The position numbers and the translations under genes are program-made. Under the pieces are notes generated by a model. It made no database searches. It saw nothing but the letters and a program-made list of their open reading frames with translations, and was not told the DNA's origin. This document shows, in pieces, positions 1-7,910 of a DNA stretch of 15,803 nucleotides (position 1 is the stretch's first letter; each line of letters begins with the position of its first letter). The stretch is taken from the NCBI GenBank assembly GCA_027623585.1, contig JAQBVK010000018.1, forward strand, positions 1-15,803, written 5' to 3'. The DNA comes from Planctomycetota bacterium. Lineage in GTDB: Bacteria > Planctomycetota > UBA1135.

Positions 1-489
1 GCGGCCTTCCGGTGTGACCATGTCGATCATCTTACCCTTCATCTCCCGGGCTCCTTGCTCGGTGAAGTTGCCGGAGGTGGTCACGAACCAAGTGGAGAAG
101 GAGTCGGTCCAGTAGGCGTCGTACTGCTTGGTGAGGTTGTTGAAGCCTTCGATCTGTAGGCCATCGAAGGGCATTCCGCCCATGTCGCCGTTCACTTTGC
201 TGATCAGCCAACGGCCGCCGCGCGCGGCCTGGCTCTTCACCTTGAACTCCATGTCCATCCACGGCGCATCAGGGCCCATCCGCATGCGCGCTGCGACGGC
301 CCAATCGCCGGCCTGAGCCATGAGATTCTGATGTTCCTTGCCCGGCGCGGCGAGCTCCATCATTTACATCATCATGGCCGCCTCGTCCACCGGCTCTTGG
401 CCGGGTTCCTGCGCGAGCGTCCAAGTGGTGAGGGCAGTGGCGCCGACCAACGTCAGCGCGGCGAGAGAGAGGCTGAGGACGTGTTTCAT
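1..489 (-). pseudogene. Exported DUF1579 protein with an internal in-frame stop (partial at window edge)
   Basis: The product is an exported protein of the DUF1579 family, whose function is unknown. An ATG at 489 opens a clear signal peptide (MKHVLSLSLAALTLVGA, then TTWTLAQEP). The frame reaches a TAA at 366-364 and continues open for 121 codons to the window edge. That downstream part reads as the family: PGKEHQNLMAQAGDWAV, then RWLISKVNGDMGGMPFDG, YDAYWTDSFSTW and TTSGNFTE. Signal peptide and domain lie in one frame and are separated only by the stop, which sits between runs of ATG codons (ATG ATG ATG TAA ATG ATG). The simplest reading is one gene with a nonsense substitution or a base-call error. 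Reinitiation at the ATG directly after the TAA could still make the domain, but without the signal peptide. The start is 7 nt after the biotin carboxylase stop, so co-transcription is likely. The C-terminus lies outside the window. Confidence 0.72.
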
Positions 490-496
490 CAAGGAA

Positions 497-1840
497 TCAG
501 GATAACAAGCGCTCCAGCCACTGAGTGTCAAAGCGCCCCGCGCGGAAGTCGGCGTGCGCGAGGATCCGGCGGTGCAGGGCGAGCGTGGTCGGGACGCCGG
601 AGACGCACGCGGCTGCCAAGGCGGAATCCAGGCGATCAATGGCCTGCGCGCGATCCTGGCCGTGCGCAATGACCTTGGCGATCAGGGAATCGTAGAACGG
701 GGAAATCCGCGCACCGGGAGCAAGGTGTGTGTCCACGCGGACGCCTTCGCCGACGATCTGGAAATCCTTCACCGTTCCCGGCGCGGGTCGGAAGCCGTCC
801 TCCGGGTCTTCGGCGTTGATGCGCGCCTCCATCGCGTGGCCGCTCCAACGCACCTCACTCTGCGTGCACGGCAGGCCTTGCCCTGCGGCGATTCGGAACT
901 GCGCCTGCGCAAGATCCAGTCCGGTGACCGCTTCGGTGACGGGATGCTCCACCTGCAAGCGCGTGTTCATTTCCAAAAAATGCAGCGCGCCATCGGCGTC
1001 GAGCAGGAACTCCATGGTGCCGGCGCCGGCGTAACGCCAGTGCGCCGTGGCGCGCGCGCAGGCCTCGCCCATGCGCGCGCGCTGTTCGGAAGAAAGCGCC
1101 GGAGACGGCGCCTCTTCCAACAGTTTCTGGTGGCGCCGTTGGATGGAACATTCGCGCTCGCCGAGATGGATTGCGCCGCCGCGCCCGTCGCCTAACACCT
1201 GAAACTCGATGTGCCGACCGCCGGCGAGGAACTTCTCGAGGTAGAGCGCAGCGTTGCCGAAAGCGGCTTCCGCTTCGCGCGCCGCTTCAGAAAATGCGGT
1301 GCGGAGTTCGTCGGCGTTTGCGCAGCGTCGAATCCCGCGTCCGCCGCCTCCGGCGTCGGCTTTGAGCACGACGGGATAGCCGACCTGGTCGGCTGAGCGC
1401 ACGGCGGCAGCGGCGTCGGCGAGCACGCCCTCGCTTCCCGGCACCACCGGTAAGCCTGCGGCCTGGGCCGCTGCGCGCGAAGAGACCTTGCCTCCCATGA
1501 GGTCCATCGCCGCGGGCGACGGACCGATGAAGGTGAGTCCATGCTGCGCGCACAGCGCAGCGAAGCGCGCGTTCTCGGCGAGGAACCCCCAACCAGGGTG
1601 GAGTGCGCTGCAGCCGGTCTGCACGGCGGCTTGCACCACATTCTCCATCGCCAGGTAGGACTGCGCAGCGGGCCCGGGGCCGAGGCGAATCCGTTGCGTG
1701 GCCTCAGCCAGATAGGGGAATCCGGCGTCGGCATCGGTGTCACTCACGCCGCAAACCGACTCGACGCCGAGTTCGCGACACGCGCGGACCATGCGCGCGG
1801 CGACTTCGCCGCGGTTGGCAATGAACACTTTTCGGAACAT
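497..1840 (-). CDS. accC: Biotin carboxylase (acyl-CoA carboxylase subunit, AccC-like)
   Basis: This is the ATP-dependent biotin carboxylase subunit of acetyl-CoA or another acyl-CoA carboxylase; it carboxylates biotin on a carrier protein using bicarbonate. It has 447 residues, close to E. coli AccC (449), so there is no fused biotin-carrier domain. An N-terminal Rossmann-like domain begins FRKVFIANRGEVAAR and contains ALHPGWGFLAEN (79-90). The ATP-grasp domain has the glycine loop GGGGRG (164-169) and ECSIQRRHQK (230-239). The metal/ATP glutamates E277 and E290, the motif MNTRLQVEHPVTEAVTG (291-307) and the catalytic Arg in EARINAEDP (R340) are all present. I start at ATG 1840, where homology begins, rather than the TTG 18 nt upstream. 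Its neighbours are an EamA transporter 43 nt upstream and the DUF1579 gene downstream. No carrier or carboxyltransferase gene is in the window. The sequence resembles the N-terminal half of methylcrotonyl/propionyl-CoA carboxylase alpha chains as much as AccC, so the acyl-CoA substrate is undecided. Confidence 0.93.
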   Translation of the reverse strand: MFRKVFIANRGEVAARMVRACRELGVESVCGVSDTDADAGFPYLAEATQRIRLGPGPAAQSYLAMENVVQAAVQTGCSALHPGWGFLAENARFAALCAQHGLTFIGPSPAAMDLMGGKVSSRAAAQAAGLPVVPGSEGVLADAAAAVRSADQVGYPVVLKADAGGGGRGIRRCANADELRTAFSEAAREAEAAFGNAALYLEKFLAGGRHIEFQVLGDGRGGAIHLGERECSIQRRHQKLLEEAPSPALSSEQRARMGEACARATAHWRYAGAGTMEFLLDADGALHFLEMNTRLQVEHPVTEAVTGLDLAQAQFRIAAGQGLPCTQSEVRWSGHAMEARINAEDPEDGFRPAPGTVKDFQIVGEGVRVDTHLAPGARISPFYDSLIAKVIAHGQDRAQAIDRLDSALAAACVSGVPTTLALHRRILAHADFRAGRFDTQWLERLLS

Positions 1841-1883
1841 GCGTGAACAGCCTAGCAATCTGCTCCGGCAAGCCGGCCTCGGG

Positions 1884-2789
1884 TCAGCCTCCGACCGTGA
1901 AGCCGAAGCAGGCCACCCCGCCGAGCACCACGGCCGCGCCGATCAGTCCGCGCGCATTTGGCCGCTCGCCGAGCAATAACCAGGCGAAGGGCAAGGAGAA
2001 CACCGGAATCGCCGTTCCCAGGCTCGACGCCGCGCCGCTCGAAGTCCATTTGAAGCCGGCGGTGAACAGCATCATGCCGCACACCGTTCCGATGAAGGTC
2101 GGCGCGGCGAAGTGCTTCCACGAAGCACGTTGCCCCAGCCGTTTGATGGAGGGCAGCGCGTTACCTCGCACCAGACCCACGAGCACCATGCCCAGGGCGG
2201 CGACCACCAAGCGGTAAGCGCCAGCGCTGATCGCGCCGACCCCTTCGACGCCTTCCTTCATCGTCAGATTGCCCGCGGTCCACGCCAGCGCGCAGCCGAT
2301 GCCTGCGGCGAGCCCAGCGGCTTCGGTGCGTCCGCGCCGGAGATGCGGAAGCTCGGTGACCATGCTGCCGATCACGATCAACGCGACGCCGAGCCAGGCG
2401 AGCGTGCTCAAACTCTCGCCGAGCAGCGGCCACGCGATCAGCGCGGTGAGCGCGGGCGTGGACAGGGAAAGAATCACCGCGCGGCCGATGCCGAGCCGGT
2501 GGATTGCCACGAAGTACAGAAAGTCGCCGAGCAACACGCTGCAGATTGCTGAAAGGGTCAGCATCGGCAGGCGATCCACGGAAGGAAAGCCACCACCCAG
2601 GGTCGGGCCGACGAGCAGGGCAGCAATACCGAGCACCAGGGCGCCGACCGAGTTCTTGAACCAGATCGCCTCGGTTGCGGGGCGTTCGCGCAGCGCCTTG
2701 GCGTAGAGCACCGAGGCGAGCGCCCAAGTACCAGCGCTCACAAAGGCCGCGATCTCACCGGCGCCCGGAAAGGGGGGGAGATCACGCAC
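1884..2789 (-). CDS. EamA/DMT-family membrane transporter
   Basis: This is an inner-membrane permease of the drug/metabolite transporter superfamily. It has 301 residues, the usual length for the ten-helix, two-EamA-repeat type. Hydrophobic segments occur throughout: the first repeat covers about residues 11-145 (it includes AIWFKNSVGALVLGIAALLV and RAVILSLSTPALTALIAW), and the second about 158-299. Two matching landmarks support the duplication: PLLGESLSTLAWLGVALIVI near the end of repeat one and LLLGERPNARGLIGAAVVLG near the end of repeat two. The start is a GTG at 2789, 35 nt after the upstream stop; no strong ribosome binding site is visible and the first ATG in frame is much too far downstream. 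It sits between the large repeat protein and biotin carboxylase in what looks like a single transcript. The substrate cannot be told from the sequence; amino acids, sugars and metabolites are all known for the family. Confidence 0.9.
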   Translation of the reverse strand: MRDLPPFPGAGEIAAFVSAGTWALASVLYAKALRERPATEAIWFKNSVGALVLGIAALLVGPTLGGGFPSVDRLPMLTLSAICSVLLGDFLYFVAIHRLGIGRAVILSLSTPALTALIAWPLLGESLSTLAWLGVALIVIGSMVTELPHLRRGRTEAAGLAAGIGCALAWTAGNLTMKEGVEGVGAISAGAYRLVVAALGMVLVGLVRGNALPSIKRLGQRASWKHFAAPTFIGTVCGMMLFTAGFKWTSSGAASSLGTAIPVFSLPFAWLLLGERPNARGLIGAAVVLGGVACFGFTVGG

Positions 2790-2824
2790 GCCGCCGGCAG
2801 ACTATCCGCGACGCAGAGCGACGG

Positions 2825-5800
2825 CTATTCCACCGTGAAGCGCAGGCGCACGTCCTGCAACGCCGGCGAGGCGGCGACGGTCACACGGTGATCGACCGCG
2901 GCGTATCCAGGACGGTGCAAACGGATCACGTACGAACCTGGATCGAGTGGGCCGACTCGCTGCGGCGCACCGCTGAACCAAGATTGGTTGATTTCTTGGC
3001 TTTCCTCGATCGTGAAGTAGAACAGAGGACGTCCGTTCTCTTCCATCGCCACCGCAAGCACGCCGGAGAGCGGCGCTCCGTCGGCATCGGTCACGCTGAC
3101 GCGAAGTTGCACTCCAGCTTGGAGGGAGACCTCGGACTTCGTGAGTTGTCCGGCAACCAACACCACTTCGAATTCACGCGAGCCGATCTGCGGATGACGC
3201 GCGAGGAAGCGGTGCGAACCCGGCGGGAGTCCGCTCAGTTCGACGACGCCCTTGCCATTGCTGCCCTTGGTGGAGAAAAAGTTCAGCGCCTGCCCATCGA
3301 CGCTCAGGCAGTGCACGTGTGCGCCGGCGAGGTAATTGCCGTCGGGACCGGTGACGCGCACGCGCAATTGGGCAGATTGCGGGAGCCGCGCCTCGACGCG
3401 CTGCGTGCCTGAATTCTCCGACGCGACCACGATGCCTTGCACCATGGTGCTGCCGAGACCTTCGCCGCCTCCGAGCATGGGCATCGCAAGGTTGCCGACC
3501 GCCGCGAGGTAACGGCCGGGCACCAGGAGCGCGAAGCTTGCAATGCCTTCCGCGTTGCTCTTCTGGAAAGCGCCGCCACTGACCGAAGAAGCGTCTTCCG
3601 GGCGCAAGTTCACCGGCACTCCCGCGACCGGCGCGCCGCTGACGCCGTCGACCACGAGGACTTCCACGGTGGATGACGGCAGCTCGATGTCATGCTGCAT
3701 GGTGCCGGGTTGCCGCACCACGAGCGCGCCACTCCACGACGAGCCGCCGCCGAGGGTGCTGGTCACGGTCACCATGTACTCGCCGAGCGCCACGCCATTG
3801 ACCAAATAGACGCCGTTGTCGTCGGTACGCTCGGTGCGCACGCCGCCGTTGCCGATCAGCACCAAGCTGTGCTTGGCGAGGGGTTGACCGTTCATGGTCA
3901 GCAAGCCGCTGACGTCCGCGCGTTCCACCGGTCCGCCGAGTTGGACTTCCTTGCGCTCGCCGTCTTCGAGCGTGACGAACAAGAACTTCATGTCGAGCCG
4001 CAGGTCCTGCGGATCTTGATTTTGCATCTGATCGACGCGCATCAACCGCCAACGGCCGGGCGGAAGGTGCTCGATGATCGTCAGGCCGTCGGCGTCGGTG
4101 GTGCCGGTCTCCGACTGGAAGTCGACCGTCTCTTGCGCGAGCACGACCGCGCCTTCCACCGCCGCGCCCTCTTCGTCGAGCACGTGAATCACCAGCGTGC
4201 CGCCCTCTGCGAGGCGCAAGATCAGCGGAGCGTTATCGCCTTCGAAGAATTCGAAAGCTTCGGTCATCAAGCGCGCGTGGTCGTCGTGATCCACGCCAAC
4301 TCGCCAGGTGCCGGGCGGCAGGCGTTCGAATCGGAAGCCGCCGTCGATGCCGCTGACGGCGCTGGCCTCGCCCTCGAAGATCGCGGAGAGCATGCCGGCT
4401 TCTCCTTGCGGCGGGAGCACGCGCAGACGCGCGCCTTGCACCGACGCGCCAGCGGACAGGACCGTGCCGCTTAAGCTCGCGCCGGCGCGCAGCGTGACCT
4501 CCCAACTCTTGGGAAAGGATTCCAAGCCCGCCGAGAGCGTGAAAGTCCGCTTCTCGCGAGCGAAGGAACCGTGCTCAACCGTCACCGTGATCTCGGCGGA
4601 CGGGAGACCCTGCAGCGCGGCATTGCCTTCGCCGTCGGTGAACAGGGGATCGGATCCTTGGCTGAGCATTCCCATGATCGATTCGCCCGCCCGCCAATTC
4701 AGCGAAGCACCCGCGACCGGCTCGCCCGTCGGCCCGCGCACGCTGACGGCGATTTCGTGTCCGCGCTGCAATTTGAGATCGCCGGCGTCGGTGCGTCCAC
4801 GCGGCTCGACCGTGAGTTTCGCCGAAGTGGCCGGGCGCAGGCCGTCTGCGGTCACCAGGACCAGGTATTCGCCCGCTCGTGCGGATGCGATTTCGAAGCG
4901 CCCATCGGTGTCACAAGTTGTGCGGAGTTCCGCAGGAATCGAGCCCGGCATGCGGCCGTAGCGCGTGAAGTCTTCCATCGGATCGAACCACGGCATCTCG
5001 CCTTCGAGTTGTGGCCACAAGCCGACTTCCGCGCGGTTCATCGCGGCGCCGCCCGGACCGAGCACGCGCCCGACGACGACGCCGCTGCGCTGTAACAAGA
5101 CGTCGCGGCTGCTCTGATCGCCTTCCGCAAGTTCGATTTCGAAGAACTCCGGTGAGCAGCCCGGCGAGCGCACCTCGAAGGACCACGCGCCGGCTTGCAG
5201 TCCGGGAAGCAGCGCAGTGCCCTGGTCATCGGCCGTCCATGTCTCGCGCGCAAGGCTGCGGCGCGCAATGCGCTTGCCGTCGGGACGCTCCGGCGCCTGC
5301 GGCAGAGCCTCCGGCGGCGCTGGCGCCTCCGCTCGGGCCGCGGACTCGGTCGGGGCTGACGCGACCTGCTCGGAGTCGTCCGGAGCACGCAGCGCCAAGC
5401 CCTCCAACATCCTTCGCCACGGATCGCTCGAGGTTCCATCCAGTACGCGGACCTGCGCGCCGGCCGCGGGACCCTCGCCGTCGATGCTCACCTGGACGCT
5501 GAGTCCGGCTCCGCGCTCCGCGCCGAGGCTAAGCAGCAACTCCCAGTTGCCCGGCTCCGACGCCGACCAATGCTCAGCCTTGGACCAACTTCCACCCGAC
5601 TCGGCGACCACCGATAACTGCTGCGGCGGCGGCAAGATCTGCGCGCTGCCGCGCACGGCCTGGACGCGCGCCGGTTCACCGTCCTGCAGGAGGTGCAGGG
5701 TGGCGTCGGCCGGCTTCCCCGTTGCATCGACGACCCGGACCACCACGGCGCCCGTGGCGCCGCTGCGCGAGGGTTGGGCGCTCGGGTCGAGCGCGGCGCC

Positions 5801-5947
5801 AGAGGCGGGTTGCTGGAGTGTCGTCGCCTCATCCGCGCTCTGGTCGCCGGTGGCCGGCGCGGCAAGATCCGCCCCGTCGTAGAAAACGAGCGCCAAAATC
5901 GCTGCAATCGCGGCTATCAATAACCAAGGGAGGAGCCTGCGCATCAT
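2825..5947 (-). CDS. Giant membrane-anchored protein of ~9-10 carboxypeptidase-regulatory-like repeats
   Basis: The product has 1040 residues. It has one N-terminal membrane anchor (MRRLLPWLLIAAIAAILAL, residues 2-20) with no obvious cleavage site, then a Ser/Thr/Ala/Pro-rich linker to about residue 65. The rest is a chain of beta-sandwich repeats of 80-110 residues of the CarboxypepD_reg/Cna_B type. I place them near 66-140, 148-288, 289-394, 398-486, 489-578, 583-669, 676-756, 760-855, 859-942 and 946-1037. Most contain a D-x-D/N-G-x-F-like turn followed by LPPG-x-W/Y-R (for example GIDGGFRFERLPPGTWRV at 533-550). Repeat two carries an Ala/Pro/Glu-rich insertion (about 190-230). No peptidase or other catalytic domain is visible. 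Such proteins are presumed to be periplasmic or surface scaffolds or adhesins. ATG 5947 is immediately followed by ATG 5944; the upstream AGGAG suits the second better. Its start lies only 20 nt from that of the divergent exported protein. Confidence 0.88.
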   Translation of the reverse strand: MMRRLLPWLLIAAIAAILALVFYDGADLAAPATGDQSADEATTLQQPASGAALDPSAQPSRSGATGAVVVRVVDATGKPADATLHLLQDGEPARVQAVRGSAQILPPPQQLSVVAESGGSWSKAEHWSASEPGNWELLLSLGAERGAGLSVQVSIDGEGPAAGAQVRVLDGTSSDPWRRMLEGLALRAPDDSEQVASAPTESAARAEAPAPPEALPQAPERPDGKRIARRSLARETWTADDQGTALLPGLQAGAWSFEVRSPGCSPEFFEIELAEGDQSSRDVLLQRSGVVVGRVLGPGGAAMNRAEVGLWPQLEGEMPWFDPMEDFTRYGRMPGSIPAELRTTCDTDGRFEIASARAGEYLVLVTADGLRPATSAKLTVEPRGRTDAGDLKLQRGHEIAVSVRGPTGEPVAGASLNWRAGESIMGMLSQGSDPLFTDGEGNAALQGLPSAEITVTVEHGSFAREKRTFTLSAGLESFPKSWEVTLRAGASLSGTVLSAGASVQGARLRVLPPQGEAGMLSAIFEGEASAVSGIDGGFRFERLPPGTWRVGVDHDDHARLMTEAFEFFEGDNAPLILRLAEGGTLVIHVLDEEGAAVEGAVVLAQETVDFQSETGTTDADGLTIIEHLPPGRWRLMRVDQMQNQDPQDLRLDMKFLFVTLEDGERKEVQLGGPVERADVSGLLTMNGQPLAKHSLVLIGNGGVRTERTDDNGVYLVNGVALGEYMVTVTSTLGGGSSWSGALVVRQPGTMQHDIELPSSTVEVLVVDGVSGAPVAGVPVNLRPEDASSVSGGAFQKSNAEGIASFALLVPGRYLAAVGNLAMPMLGGGEGLGSTMVQGIVVASENSGTQRVEARLPQSAQLRVRVTGPDGNYLAGAHVHCLSVDGQALNFFSTKGSNGKGVVELSGLPPGSHRFLARHPQIGSREFEVVLVAGQLTKSEVSLQAGVQLRVSVTDADGAPLSGVLAVAMEENGRPLFYFTIEESQEINQSWFSGAPQRVGPLDPGSYVIRLHRPGYAAVDHRVTVAASPALQDVRLRFTVE

Positions 5948-5950
5948 CGA

Positions 5951-5955
5951 CTCCT
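5951..5955 (-). promoter_or_regulatory. Ribosome binding site of the 1040-residue repeat protein
   Basis: The minus strand reads AGGAG here. It ends 3 nt before the ATG at 5947 and 6 nt before the adjacent in-frame ATG at 5944. Normal spacing therefore favours 5944 as the main start, which would remove only the first Met. Confidence 0.5.
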
Positions 5956-5967
5956 ATGCTACGGACC

Positions 5968-6627
5968 ATGGATGTCCGAGTGAGCGCCCTCTTCCTGCTC
6001 GCGGTTCTCGGGCTCTCGGTCGCCTTGAACTCGGCTCAGGAGCCTGAGGCGGTTCCGGTGCGCGGCCTCGAGCGCGCGCTGTGGCGCGAGGATCGTTCCG
6101 AACTCTGGCTGCTCTGCGCGCAGGACGACGGAGCCCAGGTACGGGTCTTCGATCCATGGTTGCGCGAGCGGGAGCCTCGGCCTGCGCACGAGATGCCGGA
6201 GCGCGGGACTATTCCCGCTGCGAGCGGCGCCTCTGAAGTGCCCTTGTGGTCCGGGCGGGTGCTACGCGCCGACGCCGACGGACAACTCGTAATCCTTCCC
6301 TGTTGGTGGGAAACGTCGGCGCGCGTGCGTTGGGGGCCGGGCTGGGCCGCGGTGGAACTGCGCAACGCGCGCCCGCTGCCTTCCTTGCTGTGGCGTCGCG
6401 CCGGTAATGCGGAACTCCACGTGGCGTCCTTCGTTGCGGACCGTTTTGACGGCGCCCAGCAGCGCGCGCAGTTCCAGGGAGTGGCCGCCGGAGAGCGCAT
6501 CGAAATCGCTCTCCCCGATCGTCAGCCGCGATACCCGCCGCGCACCGAGCCGCATTGGCGCGCGTTTACGGCGCCGGCGGTCGATCCGGAAGGAGTGCGG
6601 CCTACTTCAGAGGGGCCTTCAGAGTGA
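5968..6627 (+). CDS. Small exported protein of unknown function
   Basis: I do not recognise this 219-residue protein. It begins with a good signal peptide (DVRVSALFLLAVLGLSVAL, then NSAQEP), so it is probably exported to the periplasm. The mature part is mixed, Arg- and Trp-rich, with short beta-like stretches such as RSELWLLCAQDDGAQVRVFD, GQLVILPCWWETSARVRW and LHVASFVADRFDGAQQRAQF; it has two Cys (in LLCAQ and LPCWW) and a Pro-rich tail. The start could be ATG 5968 or the in-frame ATG 5956; neither has a well-spaced ribosome binding site (the nearest good one, AAGGGAGGAG at 5926-5935, is 20 nt or more away). An Arg-rich upstream extension of the frame to 5722 is antisense noise. The gene is squeezed between two opposite-strand genes: divergent with the giant repeat protein almost start to start, and overlapping the end of the peptidase gene by 26 bp. 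Confidence 0.68.
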   Translation: MDVRVSALFLLAVLGLSVALNSAQEPEAVPVRGLERALWREDRSELWLLCAQDDGAQVRVFDPWLREREPRPAHEMPERGTIPAASGASEVPLWSGRVLRADADGQLVILPCWWETSARVRWGPGWAAVELRNARPLPSLLWRRAGNAELHVASFVADRFDGAQQRAQFQGVAAGERIEIALPDRQPRYPPRTEPHWRAFTAPAVDPEGVRPTSEGPSE

Positions 6628-7852
6628 GCGGACCGCCGGCGCGCTCGATTTGGAGCGTGACTTCGGAGCCTTTCTCCGCGGCCCCGAGGGCGCGCAGCAG
6701 ATCGCGCTGGGTGTGGATTTCTCGTCCGTTGATTTTCTTCACCAAATCGTCCACCAGCAGTCCTGCATCCGCCGCCGAACTGCCTTCGCCGACCGAGGTC
6801 ACGACCATGCCGCCGGCGGCTTCCTCGACGCGCAAGCCGAGCTTTCCGCGCGCGCGCTGCAGCTTCTGGATGTTCTGGAAGTGCGCCATCATCTTCTCAT
6901 TGAAGTCAGCGGGCATGCCCATGCCCGGCGCGCTTTTGAATTGGATCGAAGGAGCGGCGTCCACCACGCCGATCATCTCGCGCGCCAACCGCAGAATGCG
7001 CGCTTCTCCGGCGTAGTCAATTTTCTCGGCGTCGTCGCCGGGAAGGTGGTAATCCTCGTGGATGTGGGTGAAGAAGAACAGCGACGGAATGCCGCCATGA
7101 TAGAAGGAAGTGTTGTCGCTGGGCGCTTCGCCGCGGTCGTCCAACTCGAGTCGCATGTCCTGCGTGCCGGCGAGAATCGGGTCGAGTAGATCGTGGAACT
7201 CGGTCGCGGTGCCAAGGCCACCGATGAACAGATAGCCGTTGCTACGGCCGATCATGTCGAAATTGAACATCGCGCGGATCTGATCGACCGGTACGATCTT
7301 TTGCGTCACGAGGTGCTCACTGCCGAGCAACCCGCGCTCCTCGGCGCTGATGAAGATGATCGAATGCTTCGGCGGGTGGGCGACGTACCACTCGGCCAGT
7401 TCGAGCACGCCCGCGGTGCCCGAGGCGTTGTCGTCGGCACCGTTGTGAACTTCGCCGGGGCCGCCCATCGCACCAGGACCGCCGATGCCGGCGTGGTCGA
7501 GGTGACCGCCGATCGCGAGGTAGCGTTCGGAGAGCCTCGGATCCGTGCCGCGGAGCACGCCGACGACGTTGTAGCAAGTGAGATCGCCGACCTGGAACGG
7601 TAGGCGCAACTCGGTCTGCCCCGGAAGCGGCGTCAGGCCGAGGCGGCGGAAAGTTGCTTCCACGTAGCGGCCGGACAAATGACCGCCGTGCTCGCCGGAG
7701 GCGCGGCCTTCCATCTCGCTGCAGGCCAGAAAGCCGATGTGGGCGCGCAGATCTTGCTCGCGGATTTCATCGGCCGCCTGGGCGGCGAGCGGGGATACGA
7801 GCGCCGGCAGCAGCAGCGCGGCGCAGAGAGAAGCAAGGGCGGGGCATTTCAT
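6602..7852 (-). CDS. Exported M28-family zinc aminopeptidase with C-terminal PDZ domain
   Basis: This is a di-zinc exopeptidase of family M28, predicted to trim peptides outside the cytoplasm. From ATG 7852 it has 416 residues with a signal peptide (MKCPALASLCAALLLPALVS, ending near AAQA). The metal set is complete: H117 in GGHLDHAG, D141 in NGADDNASG, the general base E171 and ligand E172 in SAEERGLLGS, D199 in FNFDMIGRS, and H269 in EDYHLPGDD. After a helical linker (about 312-338) a PDZ domain spans about 338-412 (LGLRVEEAAGGMVVTSV, then SAADAGLLVDDLVKKINGRE), as in several bacterial M28 proteins, where it may select substrates. A longer frame begins at a TTG 36 nt upstream but adds residues in front of the signal peptide. 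It lies 58 nt after the second repeat-protein gene, so co-expression is likely. The last 26 bp overlap the convergent exported-protein gene. Confidence 0.93.
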   Translation of the reverse strand: MKCPALASLCAALLLPALVSPLAAQAADEIREQDLRAHIGFLACSEMEGRASGEHGGHLSGRYVEATFRRLGLTPLPGQTELRLPFQVGDLTCYNVVGVLRGTDPRLSERYLAIGGHLDHAGIGGPGAMGGPGEVHNGADDNASGTAGVLELAEWYVAHPPKHSIIFISAEERGLLGSEHLVTQKIVPVDQIRAMFNFDMIGRSNGYLFIGGLGTATEFHDLLDPILAGTQDMRLELDDRGEAPSDNTSFYHGGIPSLFFFTHIHEDYHLPGDDAEKIDYAGEARILRLAREMIGVVDAAPSIQFKSAPGMGMPADFNEKMMAHFQNIQKLQRARGKLGLRVEEAAGGMVVTSVGEGSSAADAGLLVDDLVKKINGREIHTQRDLLRALGAAEKGSEVTLQIERAGGPLTLKAPLK

Positions 7853-7910
7853 GTGCGGATTGGCGCAACATCCTACGCGCCCCCGCAAACCTCGCTGGCC
7901 CCTTTCCGCT

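Noticed and set aside
3692..4474. A 260-codon plus-strand frame inside the giant repeat protein (others lie at 2675-3412, 8094-8960 and 10450-11157).
   Set aside because: The translations are His/Arg/Ala/Asp-rich shadows opposite convincingly folded proteins, with no motif, signal peptide or ribosome binding site.
5926..5935. AAGGGAGGAG as a ribosome binding site for the plus-strand exported protein.
   Set aside because: It is 20 nt from ATG 5956 and 32 nt from ATG 5968, too far for normal use, and no in-frame start codon lies in between.
5722..5955. Upstream extension of the small exported protein.
   Set aside because: It is Arg-rich, antisense to the start of the 1040-residue protein, and would bury the signal peptide.
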